From assembly GCF_000143535.2 (NCBI RefSeq), contig NC_037313.1:441501-505500 (forward strand): a stretch of DNA of 64,000 nt. Reading direction: 5' to 3'. The stretch is from Botrytis cinerea B05.10. Lineage: Eukaryota; Ascomycota; Leotiomycetes; Helotiales; Sclerotiniaceae. The notes under the pieces are model-generated. The model did not search any database. It was not told where the DNA came from and saw nothing but the letters and a program-made list of their open reading frames with translations. Position 1 is the first letter of the stretch, and every line of letters begins with the position of its first letter. Made by a program: the position numbers and the translations under genes. Of this stretch, positions 1 to 9,452 are shown in pieces.

Positions 1-490
1 TAGGCCATACGTAATCTCCTACATCGAGGTCGATCTCGTGATAATAGGAATTCACAGATTTCGATGTCTTTTCTTGGGCACACAACAGCTCTCTTTCGCT
101 CGCACCAGAATTTGTTTATTACGTTCAGTATATATACGTCCATTTTGCATATTTAGATCGTCTATAGGATTACTAATGTTTTCCTTCCACTCCCACGCAT
201 GCTTAGGTACATAGCCGTAAAGTGTCTCATAGGGGGTAAGACCTTCAAGCGAGTTGTACGAGAGGGTGAGTTGTGCATAATCCATCATGGGTAAGAATTG
301 GGACCATTCATCTTGGTAGTAACTAATTAACGGTCTCAATCTCTGCTGAAGATATTGATTGTAAATCTCAGTTTGACTATCGGTTTGAGGGTGATGGGTA
401 GCGAAGTATTTCAGGTCAGTTCCTAAGATTTGATTTAATTTTTTCCAAAACTATATTATAAATTGAGGGCTATAGTCTCACACTATAATA
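1..490 (-). mobile_element. Ty3/gypsy retrotransposon integrase relic (broken, runs off the left edge)
   Basis: The minus strand encodes the C-terminal half of a Ty3/gypsy-type integrase. Visible family signatures are the HHPQTDSQTE stretch (about 375-410), followed by a segment with YNSLEGLTPYETLYG (about 195-255), which is the usual integrase core to C-terminal extension of fungal chromoviruses. The frame is interrupted by a TAG just before FWKKLNQILGTDL (about 455) and again near 50, where the reading continues in another frame as a DLDVGDYVW-like segment down to position 1. No intact protease or reverse transcriptase is in the window. The breaks and AT-rich surroundings fit RIP decay of an old copy; the rest of the element would lie left of the window. 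Confidence 0.85.
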
Positions 491-1280
491 CCAGGGGGGC
501 TTTAATAGTGATATATATCATAAAGATATAATTGAGCTTGAGCTCAAACATCAATTGTCTTGTAACAAAGTATGAAGATTGCTTGCTTAATAAGTTGATC
601 AATAATAACAAATATATTGTTGTATCAATACTTGTCTTAATTGAAGCTACAATGATCTATAATAATATATTACCATACCCGAGTAAGGATTGGAAGAGAG
701 AGCAATAAACCATGGATTTGATCGTGCGGTACGGCACTGCGTTTGCAAGTATGGCAGTTTCGTACATATTGAGCAATGGTTTCCTGCATTCTCAGCTAAT
801 AGAATTTTTCCGGCAATAAGAGGTAGATTTTGCCTATATTAGGGTGAACTGCTGATACATAATTATGAATTTCTCGAATTGGATAAATTCATAAGTTATG
901 AATATTCAGTACTACCAAGTGGTTATCATATAAAGGCAAATACTTCTAAAGGATATATATTTATAACCTTGAGCAGTTTGTATCCTTAATACTGAGAAAC
1001 TGTTTGAGGTCTTATTTGCTTCAATAATACGATTAATCAAATCGAATCCAAATGCAATAGCACTTAGGGTCATATTAGCAATCGAATTTTCGTCCGGATA
1101 ATACTTTTATAAAGTCTCGTTTAGAATCCGAGTATCAATTCGATCATTCTTGATCGATTACTAAAGGCAGTTCTTCTTTTTTGTGTAATTCTATAAATCT
1201 AATTTATTAATGCAGTGTATAATTGTATTTGCAACAAGATTGTTTTTGCTAAAGCAGTATATAATGAGAAAGTTATAGTC
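491..1280. other. AT-rich gene-free stretch
   Basis: About 0.8 kb of strongly AT-rich DNA between the integrase relic and the P450 relic. No coding segment with family signatures was found on either strand. It may be the eroded remainder of the retroelement, but no terminal repeat was recognised. Confidence 0.6.
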
Positions 1281-2045
1281 GGGGGAAGGGGGAAGGGGGA
1301 GGAGGGAAAGAGTGTAATACCAACGCAAAATACATCATCTGTCTATGATATAGCTCGCAGATACCGTCAACATCAGTAATTGTATCCAGAAAACCCAGCC
1401 TTTTGGAGAAACTAATTTCCCCCAGGGAATCAAAGGTATAGTACTGAAGCCAAGCACTCGTGTCAACAACATTTGGATTCTGAAGCTCAGTCATTTCCTC
1501 CATCTTGGATACAAAGATTTGTGTGCAAATGTCTATATGATATTCAAGTTTCGTGAATGCAGTTGTCGTATATAGACTTCCTATGGTTCGGCTTAGCTCC
1601 GTATGAAACTCAGGGTCCTGTGTCGAGAACGCATTGTGTAGGTCTTCACCCTCAAATTTTGGCTGCAGAATTCCATACATCGAGGACTGGCGGTTAAGTT
1701 AGCAGACCCTCACATACTGTAACATGATCTATGCTACTTTACCTTCGTGAATTTAATCTTGGAGCGATATATTGCCTGGGTCGCTTCGGAGCTTGACGCG
1801 GAAATGTGATTAGGTCCAATTCTCACAAGAGGGCCGAATCTTCTATGCAGCAAGGTGTTCTCCTGTGGCATTCTTTCATGCTATATTGTATAAAACTTCC
1901 AAAATCTCGAAGTGCTAGCTTGAAAAGGACCTGGTATTTTGTTGAGTTCATTGCGATAGCAAGAATATAGAATATTGACAAGAAAAATTACGCCAATTGT
2001 TGAGAGAATGTCTAGCACTGTAAAGCTAGAGGTAATCTTATTAAT
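1273..2045 (-). pseudogene. Cytochrome P450 relic, N-terminal half only
   Basis: Reading down the minus strand there is a membrane anchor (ILSTIGVIFLVNILYS, about 2030-1980), the proline-rich hinge KIPGPF (about 1945), the RRFGPLVRIGPNHIS block typical of fungal P450 N-termini (about 1845-1800), a plausible intron at about 1738-1687, then a long exon through the C to F helix region ending in RQMMYFAL near 1300. The I helix, ExxR and haem-cysteine region are missing, so it cannot be catalytic. An in-frame TAG interrupts the stretch after RFWKFYTI (about 1880), where a tryptophan is usual. No ATG is seen ahead of the anchor. The break at the 3' side coincides with a purine-rich run at 1281-1310. 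The substrate cannot be told. Confidence 0.8.
1281..1310 (+). repeat. Purine (G/A) tract at the end of the P450 relic
   Basis: A run of G-blocks separated by AA or A occupies the point where recognisable P450 coding stops. It is an imperfect GGGGGAA repeat. Such polypurine runs can form non-B DNA and may mark a rearrangement point; that role is inference. Confidence 0.7.
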
Positions 2046-2087
2046 TAGTTCTCAGATTTTCTTTGCCACACAATAGATCCAGTAACT

Positions 2088-3058
2088 TACCAGTCGTCCA
2101 AATAATGAGCCAGCATTTAAAATAGGTACGAGATCTATGACAATGCCGCTCACCTCTCTATATGACTGAATGTAAAAACTTGGGATGTATGTGCCAAAGA
2201 AGGCCAAGAAAAGGAAGACGTCTGAGAGAAAGAAAGGCAGCTCCTTCCACGCTCGAAATTCAAATACTCGCCTTGCGATGGAGGGACGGACTCACATTTT
2301 CATTCCTAAGACAGGCAAGGAAAAGAGTAGAAGCATGATAAATTCAATGACGCGAATTGTCCAGCCAGAACTAAGCCGAGGTTGAACATGATGGGGAGAA
2401 TGATTCCTCTTGTCACTCGGTTAATTTTCGTTCTTTAGTTCATCAGAAGAAAAAACAGGGTGGAAAGGGGACGAGATGAATACTTAGAGTCGCCCCAGAG
2501 GAACTAATACCTAGCACTAGAGTCTGTTTTTTTAGAAAAATATGTTGGCAAGATGGCAATACTTGGAATAAACAAGCAGCCATTCCCAACGCCAAGCAAC
2601 ACCCCTTGACACAAAAGCAAATGCCAGTACTGAGTGTTAATACTCGTCAGCGTCATTCCAAGCACTGACAAGAAGGGTCCAATGCGCAAGAGACTTTGGA
2701 GATGACCATAGTCGTAGAGTGGGTCAGTAACCATACCTAGAGTAATTAAAAGTGCTAGTTGAATGGACCCGATCCAAGAGATTGTTGAGGCCGATATATG
2801 TGGGTATGTTTTTTCATAATACGTTTGGAATACACCTACAACTGTGGGTATTGGAAGGCTTATCTATCAGGTGAAATGATTTACATACCAAAAAAATTCT
2901 GTGCCCCAAGTACCCATGAATAAGAAAAAAGAGCTAGCACATTGGACCCATGCGAGAAATCCGCCTTCGGGTGCTGATAGAGCATCAGATTCTTCTTTCA
3001 CCATCGTCCCTTGTTCAAAATCGTCTGGAAAGACATCTCTAGGCAGCTTCTCGACCAT
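2088..3058 (-). pseudogene. MFS monocarboxylate-type transporter relic (truncated)
   Basis: The first exon begins at 3058 with an acidic cytoplasmic tail and the APEGGFLAWVQ motif that precedes TM1 of fungal monocarboxylate-transporter-like (MCT) MFS proteins. Later segments show TISWIGSIQ (TM2 region), LLGVGNGCLFIPSIAILPTYFSK (TM4-5), a GWTIRVIEFIMLLLF-like helix (about 2345-2285) and VPILNAGSLFGRL (about 2125-2092). The order matches the family, but the frame is broken after the TM5 region and coding stops at GRL, losing about the last third (TM9-12). The next recognisable coding, about 50 bp on, is the P450 relic on the same strand. Non-functional as read. Confidence 0.8.
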
Positions 3059-4484
3059 TTTTATCCAGCCCAGATATCAAAGTAGACAAGCACAGGAAGG
3101 TTGGAGGGTAGTTATCTGATTTCGAAATAGATTTGTTGTGGTATATATATCGGTAATTCTGGAGCGAATACCAGGTGCGTCTTTATCGAAGCTTCAGGGA
3201 CACGGTTTGTACTTCTTTCCTCTTTCGATAAATTTTAAATGAGGGGTACGACACAGCAAGCAAGTGGAATTATTTCCTGCTGTTGCATGAGGGGGTAGGT
3301 AGCCTTGGTTAATAACACCTGGAACAGTAAGCAGGTAAAGGTTTTCTATGTTTTCTGTCGGTATCACCTCGGTGGTGATTATGACGTCTTCATAATGAGT
3401 ATGAGTTAATGTACGTACTGTATTATATCTCTCTATTTATGTCATAAATTAGAAGATTTGTTTTTGGCGATTTTATACATTATGGAACACACGATTGAAA
3501 TTTACTATTAGAATAAGCGAAAATCAAGAGCTTTTATGATTAAACGATATAAATTATATTTTATATGAATTTAAAAGCTCTTGAAAAGTAAATTTTCTTA
3601 AATTTAGTAGCGAAATGTTATATATATCGAAATTCGAATAAGATCATTCATTTCAAGTTATTGATTTTATACAAAATAAAACACTCGTAAAATGAATATT
3701 CTAGGTGTAGTTCTGATAAGCGGCTAGTACTGTAGGTTCAGAGCTACGAGAGCTAGATGCAATACGTTCGTGCGCTAGTGCGCTCACGTGTGCATATGCA
3801 CTCGTGTCGCAACAGTTTCATACTGTTGCAAATACGAATGTTATTAGGATAACTGAAGGTGCGAATAGAATAGTCTTGCATGAATTGAATAGCTGCGCCG
3901 TTTTACACCGCAGCCAATCTCTCGAAAAAGGCCTTATTTCTAACTGGGGGTTGAACCACCCTTGAATAAAACAGTAATCTCAGAAATTTCATCAATATTA
4001 TATTACTATGAGTGGAAACTATTGTAAAAGAGTAGAAGGTGGTAGAGGTCACACAAGAAAAGCCTTCGTATATACCATAATCAATCTAATAGCTACGCAT
4101 AGTGAATGGAGGTGAACCACCACGTAGCGGCAGCGAGATGCGGTGACGCGCTTGGGGCATAAAGCACACTATCGTAGGAGGTCAAGGTAAGAGGGTGTAA
4201 AATCAGTGCCTTCTTTGGTCTACAGGAGGAATTATAAATACTAGATAAAAATATCACATGACTCTCAGATCACGTTTTTCCACGCACATTCCTCCCTGCT
4301 TTACTCAATTGATCGTCCTGATCAATATAGCTAAACAAAAACAAACACACTCAAAAGCATGAAAGGGAAAGAAAAGAAAAAGGTGACCACCAAAGGTATC
4401 GCTGGCCACAACTTCAGGAGGAGAAAAGAAATCGAATTCGCCCAAAAGCCACTCTTTTTTGCTACATTCATAACTTTGCCATAG
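3059..4484. other. AT-rich intergenic region, possible repeat debris
   Basis: No gene is supported. 3430-3720 is very AT-rich. Two short related motifs, TTGAACCACC near 3951 and GTGAACCACC near 4112, flank about 150 bp of more GC-balanced sequence that resembles neither a gene nor a known RNA. This could be old retroelement debris; terminal repeats and target duplications were not found. Confidence 0.45.
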
Positions 4485-4670
4485 TTATAAATTAGACCAC
4501 TTCTTTGACCTACAGCCCAGCATTCGAGATTCTTCTGGTGACGCTTGTGCTTTGTCGTTCTCCAGGCATTGGGAATGATGTTTCTTGGGAGTTTTAGGCC
4601 GATGGGGAGTGCCTTTGGTAGCACCGCTGGCCTGAGTAGCTCCGGCTAAGCCATCATCGTCTTCTTGATC
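4485..4670 (-). other. In-frame open extension beyond the orphan ORF stop
   Basis: Directly after the TAA at 4671-4673 the same frame stays open for 61 more codons, to a second TAA at 4485-4487. The extension is low-complexity and charged (DQEDDDGLAG at the start, KTPKKHHS further on), the same character as the tail of the ORF. The first stop could therefore be a CAA-to-TAA type mutation shortening a longer protein, or a site of readthrough. The similarity of composition is seen; the history is inference. Confidence 0.5.
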
Positions 4671-7418
4671 TTAATCGTCCTCGTTATTGATCGCCTTATC
4701 CATGCGGGAATGCTTTCTTCTCCTCTTCTTCACACGCGAAGTGGATACAGGAGAGGGAGTTCGAGGAGACTGAGGAGGTTGAGGAGGAGGGCGTGTGTCC
4801 TCTTCAATGTTAGAGTCGGAAGAAATATCTAGGATATCTCCTTCCTCATCAGCAGAAATATGTTTTCGCTTTTTACTAGCAGAAACATATTTTCGCTTTT
4901 TGCCAGCTACCGGCTCTGTCTCAGCCACATTGTAATAAGACTTTTCACCATAGGCTCGTTCCTTGGAAACAACGTCTGAGAATGCACGTTCGTATTGCTC
5001 CTGAACTTGAGCTGAACGGGTACCTTGATACCACTCGTTAAATTGCTCGTCAGTCAGGGCCAGCAATTCGGCAGCTTCATTGAGGACAGATTGGTCATTC
5101 CATGGCAGTCCTCCTACAAGAGCTTGTTCAACGGGGTTCTCTGTGGTCAGGTGGCATTCTACCGGGAATCCAGGGATTTCGTATTGACCGCCGTTGGTAA
5201 CGTTCTTGTCGAAGATAGGCTTCAATTTGCTGTGGGCATCCTTCAAGTCTTGGTATTTCATACCATTCTCCAACATAGGTTCCAGGGTGCCGTCGTTTTT
5301 CCTCTTGATTGCTGTGTAGGGAACGATGGTCGCCGCGAACGGATCATCACCTGTGGCATTTTCATATGGCTGAATGGTAGTAAAATTGCCACCAGCTACA
5401 AGGGCCCAGGATTTATTCCGGCTCAACACAAGCTCGTCGCATGCGATCAAGTTAACATATCCTTGATACTTTCTTTTTGGGGTGATGTCATGAAAGTACC
5501 CCTTTTCGAACATTACATTGCTCTTGCCAAGAGTAGTGGCAGCCAAATTTCTCCACGTCGTGTTCCCCTGAGCTGACAGGTTTACCTTCCCATGTAATAC
5601 TTCAGTGTCCGAAGTCATCTTGCCTTTAGCGATTGAATGTACTATATAGGCAGTGAGGTGATCGGCTAGCTTGAAATCCGACTTGGAATAGAGTTCCCTT
5701 GCATTTCCATGCACGAAGGTGTGATCATACCCTTCGTCCCACTGGATAATGAGAGCAGGGAAGGGCACAGTGATCAAGCGGAATTCCTGATCCATTCGCT
5801 GCCGTGTGGCTTCTCTCCAAAGCTTCAGATCTTGCCTACAGGCCTGTTGCCAGGGAGCGTAGTAGCAGTGGTGGGCAAACCCGAGTCCTTGGTTCTCGTA
5901 TCGATTGTGGTGACAGTACATCTTAACAGAGTGATCCACGAAGTTCGAATATTGAGCCTTCGCTATAGTAAGCTCTGGCTCTCCCGCCTTTGGCCTGCTT
6001 ACACCGGTTTGGTGGACCACTGTCAGGCCTGCCACGGGAGTTTGTACGATCTTCGGTTCGCCGGCGTCGGGCTTGATGGGTTGGAATTTCAGAACTCCGA
6101 GGAGTCTGCTCTTCCTCACCTCGCTAGCTTCAAAACTTGGCTTGAACCAAGAAAAGTAATTGTCATGGATTCGGACGTCGTCAATACGATTTCTGCGCTT
6201 ATATACGGTATTGAGGCGGTGGATAAGGATATTACGCAGGACGCGTGTAGCCTTAAGACCAAGTACGTTGGCTAGTTGATGGAGATGGTAATTGCAGGTG
6301 TCGTTAGGCATGATGGGCACCAGTTCCACCATCGCCATCCATCCGATCTGCTTTGCAACGTACTTTTCTTCGAGTGTCAAGAACCAGTCTTTGGACTCCA
6401 AGGTCTCCGCCGTACATTTACACGCGTTCGGATGCGTGACATCCTCCTCTTCGTCACTACCAAGGGGAGCAGCAAGTTTACGGACTACCTTGTCCATTAA
6501 GCACTCTTGCAGCGGTTTTTTGTCTTCATCAACCACTGGAACTCCCAACCTAGCCCACCTCTCGAGATTGGCGATCACTTCTTCGTTGGGGGGCGGAGAG
6601 GGTACTGCACTGAACTCAATTACTGAGTCCCCGACAGGTGGGGCATCCTCAGAGTAGTCAATGCTGGCTTCGCCGAGCATTCCGACCATGTTGTATCGAA
6701 GACCGAGTTCCCTTCGCTTCTCGTCGTCCCATTCAAAGGCCTTATTCACTTGTTTGGCATCGAGGATTTTGAGCGCATTTTTGAATTCAGAGGGCGTCAG
6801 ATGCATGTTGACTCGCACCCCGGGCTTGGGAGGGCTAGTCATCCGGCGAATCAGCTCACCGTTGACCACTTCCAGCACCGCTTCTGGGTCTGCCATTTTA
6901 GCTAGTTTGATGAGTACGTTTTGAAACTTGGTTCCATACGCCATGAAGAGTATTGTAGCAAAGGAAATGCCCTTACGCGATTCTTTCCAGTATTGAGCAA
7001 TCCTATCAATCGCTTTCTGCCGCAGGGCACGAGTCTTTTCCACTCTAGCCAGAGTGTCTTTGTTGTCAATTTTCATCTGTTTCGTCGTTACATTGGCCTT
7101 GAGGTGAAGTTCGTCTCGAAGAATTGTATCCATAGACATTTCCGTCAGGGTACAAGCCTTGGCCTTTTGGCTTTCTGCCCACGCCTTGAATTCAATGAAT
7201 TTCGTATTTTGCTCTTCCTGGGGAAGCTGTTGGATAGCTTCGAAGGTATGCAGCATGTCGGAGAGTCCTTGATCCCCCACTGTTATCACAGCATTGTGTT
7301 GCATGTGCTGGAATTGGAGATCTGAAAACTGAGTAACTGAAACTTCTTCGGGGGCTGGTGATCGAGATTGATCACTCAGATCACTCTCGAACGGGTCATT
7401 GCTACCACCGTCTGTCAT
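4671..7418 (-). CDS. Orphan 915-residue intronless protein, nuclear-type basic/acidic C-terminus
   Basis: A single uninterrupted frame of 915 codons from an ATG at 7418 (residues M-T-D-G-G-S-N). The open frame extends upstream to 7703, but that part is AT-rich and probably leader. I do not recognise the family. Visible features: an acidic Ser/Pro-rich N-terminus (residues 1-35), a largely helical middle, a Cys/His-containing segment (CKC near residue 345; MYCHHNRYENQG and HHCYYAPW near 525-545), a conserved-looking globular C-half (ALIIQWDEGYDH near 575), then a low-complexity tail with basic clusters (GKKRKYVSASKKRKH, VKKRRRKHSR) that look like nuclear localisation signals, plus proline runs. 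A 27-bp tandem duplication underlies the twin KKRK motifs. Base composition is clearly less AT-rich than the flanks and no RIP-like stop is present, so it is either young, selected, or recently inserted. A retroelement gag-like or accessory-element cargo protein are alternatives; no catalytic motif supports either. Confidence 0.7.
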   Translation of the reverse strand: MTDGGSNDPFESDLSDQSRSPAPEEVSVTQFSDLQFQHMQHNAVITVGDQGLSDMLHTFEAIQQLPQEEQNTKFIEFKAWAESQKAKACTLTEMSMDTILRDELHLKANVTTKQMKIDNKDTLARVEKTRALRQKAIDRIAQYWKESRKGISFATILFMAYGTKFQNVLIKLAKMADPEAVLEVVNGELIRRMTSPPKPGVRVNMHLTPSEFKNALKILDAKQVNKAFEWDDEKRRELGLRYNMVGMLGEASIDYSEDAPPVGDSVIEFSAVPSPPPNEEVIANLERWARLGVPVVDEDKKPLQECLMDKVVRKLAAPLGSDEEEDVTHPNACKCTAETLESKDWFLTLEEKYVAKQIGWMAMVELVPIMPNDTCNYHLHQLANVLGLKATRVLRNILIHRLNTVYKRRNRIDDVRIHDNYFSWFKPSFEASEVRKSRLLGVLKFQPIKPDAGEPKIVQTPVAGLTVVHQTGVSRPKAGEPELTIAKAQYSNFVDHSVKMYCHHNRYENQGLGFAHHCYYAPWQQACRQDLKLWREATRQRMDQEFRLITVPFPALIIQWDEGYDHTFVHGNARELYSKSDFKLADHLTAYIVHSIAKGKMTSDTEVLHGKVNLSAQGNTTWRNLAATTLGKSNVMFEKGYFHDITPKRKYQGYVNLIACDELVLSRNKSWALVAGGNFTTIQPYENATGDDPFAATIVPYTAIKRKNDGTLEPMLENGMKYQDLKDAHSKLKPIFDKNVTNGGQYEIPGFPVECHLTTENPVEQALVGGLPWNDQSVLNEAAELLALTDEQFNEWYQGTRSAQVQEQYERAFSDVVSKERAYGEKSYYNVAETEPVAGKKRKYVSASKKRKHISADEEGDILDISSDSNIEEDTRPPPQPPQSPRTPSPVSTSRVKKRRRKHSRMDKAINNEDD
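4852..4905 (-). repeat. 27-bp tandem duplication inside the orphan ORF
   Basis: Two adjacent imperfect copies of a 27-bp unit start at 4852 and 4879. On the coding strand they encode two nine-residue units, each with a KKRK basic cluster. The duplication doubles a putative nuclear localisation signal and keeps the frame. Confidence 0.8.
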
Positions 7419-7970
7419 TATGAAATTTAGGTTGATTACAACTTTTTTGAAAGTTGACAAAGTTATGTAACTAAATAATTTATTGAAAAGAGGACCAAAA
7501 ATTCGAAAAGAATTTGAGGTTAATGTAAAGAATGTAGTATTGGAAGAGGGTTCTTGAATATAGGAGTATGGAAGAAATGAAGGAAACTGCATGTATGAGA
7601 AGAGAAAGATGGAATGACTTCCTTTATAGAACTCTTCTCGTTCCTTCGGATTCAGGAGTGATTTCCTAAACGATTCAATTGGGATATAAAGAATAAAACA
7701 CACTAAAAAGAGAAGGCATATACTAAGGGAAAGGATTTTCCGATATCGAACAAAGGCAAACGACTTTTATTACTCTTCCCCACTTTGGTGTTTGATTGGA
7801 GTTCCTCCAATCAGTTGTGTACAAGGGGAAATGCGAGTCTAGTTGATGGGCTGATCGCAGGAATCTCTACTAGGATGCGGGTACTAGTATTTGTTGGAAA
7901 AGGGGGCGTTTGCTTGCCTTTTATTTGATCTATCATATCCTCAGTTGTTGCAAATCGTTGAGTAATTTGC
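7419..7970. other. Upstream region of the orphan ORF
   Basis: About 550 bp separating the orphan ORF from the next minus-strand ORF. It would hold the orphan gene's promoter. No clear TATA or CCAAT assignment is made and no coding segment is supported apart from the upstream in-frame extension to 7703. Confidence 0.4.
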
Positions 7971-8372
7971 TTATTCCTTCTCCGGGTTCAGTGATATCTC
8001 GAGAGGGTCTTCGAGCTCGTCTTCAATAACATATATCGAACTCTCTTCTTCTCCGACTGGGATGTATTCTCCTTTCCTCTTGATGAATTTCTTGAGACGA
8101 GAGCCCAAATAGGTCCCATCAACTGGGTTTCTATCCATCTCTTCCAGAAGATACGTACTTTCCTCTGGTAGGGTCTTACTTACTCGGTGTAGACCAAGCC
8201 AACGGTATGCAAGCTTCCTTTCCCTAGACCATTCGGTGGCATTGAAGCCTTGAAACCACATCATTCCTTTTTGTCCAAAGAAAAGCAATGACAGGGTGCC
8301 AGCTCCCATAATTAAAATGAAATTGTTATATTCAGCAGCAGACTTTACAGAAGCATATGCGATTCGATCCAT
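7971..8372 (-). CDS. Unrecognised 133-residue ORF with one membrane segment
   Basis: A minus-strand ORF with a hydrophobic stretch near residues 18-32 (FILIMGAGTLSLLFF), then a charged region with ERKLAYRWLGLHRVSKTLPEE and an acidic C-terminus. Composition looks protein-like, not random. The frame is open a little further upstream (to about 8405). It starts about 100 bp beyond the end of the P450 relic on the same strand. It could be the 3' part of a larger membrane protein or another relic. No function is assigned. Confidence 0.4.
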   Translation of the reverse strand: MDRIAYASVKSAAEYNNFILIMGAGTLSLLFFGQKGMMWFQGFNATEWSRERKLAYRWLGLHRVSKTLPEESTYLLEEMDRNPVDGTYLGSRLKKFIKRKGEYIPVGEEESSIYVIEDELEDPLEISLNPEKE

Positions 8373-8477
8373 GTTATTGTCACAATAAGAACTGACTTCA
8401 GCTTTCTGACAAGGTCTTTGACATCATCTTCACAAATAATGGTCATTTCGCCCATAAAATATATGCCCTCTGCTCAT

Positions 8478-9452
8478 TCAACCCCACTCTTGTGGTTTCT
8501 TCTCAATCTTGAACTCCCACAGCGGCCTAGCTATGATCAACTTAACCTCCAAAAGTCCAAAATATTTTCCAATGCAATTTCGTGGCCCGATGCTAAACGG
8601 ATGGAACGCATCGTTGTTATGGAAATCCATCTTTGAATTGACCAGCCAACACGAGAGAATAAATTGCTCGGGTGAAGAGAAGTTGTCTGCTGAGGTCTAG
8701 GCTGCTAGTTGGCTGAAACTTACGTGCGCCTGGAAAGTTTATTAGACTGATGAATTGGAGAAGAGGGTTGGAACTTACGCCAGGGAGGTAGAAAATAACC
8801 GCAGATGCTTAAGCCTGCCGGAGGAGTTACGCGTGGCATAACGGTTGGTAGTGAAGGGCAGAGTCGCATGGATTCCATGATCACTCCATTCAAAAGCGGA
8901 AGTCAGGATATGACACTACCTGTAATATCTGAGCCCCGCTCTACTGCTTCAAAAAGCTCTTCATTCAACTGCTGAAACACATCCTGGTGCCTGACAAGAT
9001 GGAATGAAATTGCTGTAAGAGTTGTCGCTACGGTCTCACTGCCCGTTATGATAAAGTCTCCCAACGAATTCTCTATCTCTTGTGGCAACAAACTTTTGTT
9101 CTCCATCCGACGATGCACATATGTCAACAAATCATTCTTAGCCATACTGCCGCTCTCGTTAAATCTTCGTCTTGTCCAATCATTGAGAGATTTATGATAT
9201 GTTGTACGTTTCCTATTGTTGGTTAAGGGGGTAATAAAGTTCCACAAGCTTTCCAATCCGAGAACGCGAGACAACAGTTTGTGCGAAGGCTTTCATAGCA
9301 CTCTGAAATATGCTGATCTGGATGCGATTTTCGTCAATTTCCAGACATCGGAATGAACTGCCGAAGCAAAGATCTCCAATGATATCGAATGTTGAATACT
9401 CAAACCACCTGGGTATATCTATGAGTCCTCCTTCCCTAGCTTCTTTAAGCAC
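8478..9452 (-). pseudogene. Cytochrome P450 relic, C-terminal half with haem site
   Basis: From 9452 downward the minus strand shows a WFEYSTFDIIGDLCFG segment, the I-helix motif ITGSETVATTL (about 9050), the K-helix ExxR motif (ESMR, about 8870) and the haem-binding loop FSIGPRNCIGK (about 8580), ending in a TGA at 8478-8480. So the catalytic half is recognisable. However the first about 200 residues are absent, and the frame must shift between about 9275 and 9213: two overlapping frames share the AFAQTVVSR segment, and only the second continues like a P450. An intron near 8790-8700 is plausible. It belongs to a different P450 subfamily from the relic at 1273-2045, since both contain the same conserved TFD..G region with different sequence. 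Not functional as read. Confidence 0.8.

Noticed and set aside
3945..3970. tRNA T-arm-like sequence (GGTTCAA flanked by G/C runs on the minus strand)
   Set aside because: No matching acceptor, D or anticodon arms at the right distances.
5025..7325. Plus-strand ORFs of up to 188 codons opposite the orphan gene
   Set aside because: They mirror the coding strand of a long open frame and show no family features.
7419..7703. A 1010-residue version of the orphan protein starting at 7703
   Set aside because: The extra 95 codons are AT-rich and unlike the rest; the ATG at 7418 begins the acidic Ser/Pro N-terminus.
1273..9452. The two P450 relics as two halves of one gene split by an insertion carrying the orphan ORF
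   Set aside because: Both pieces contain the same conserved region (W..Y.TFD..G), with different sequence, so they overlap and come from different P450 genes.
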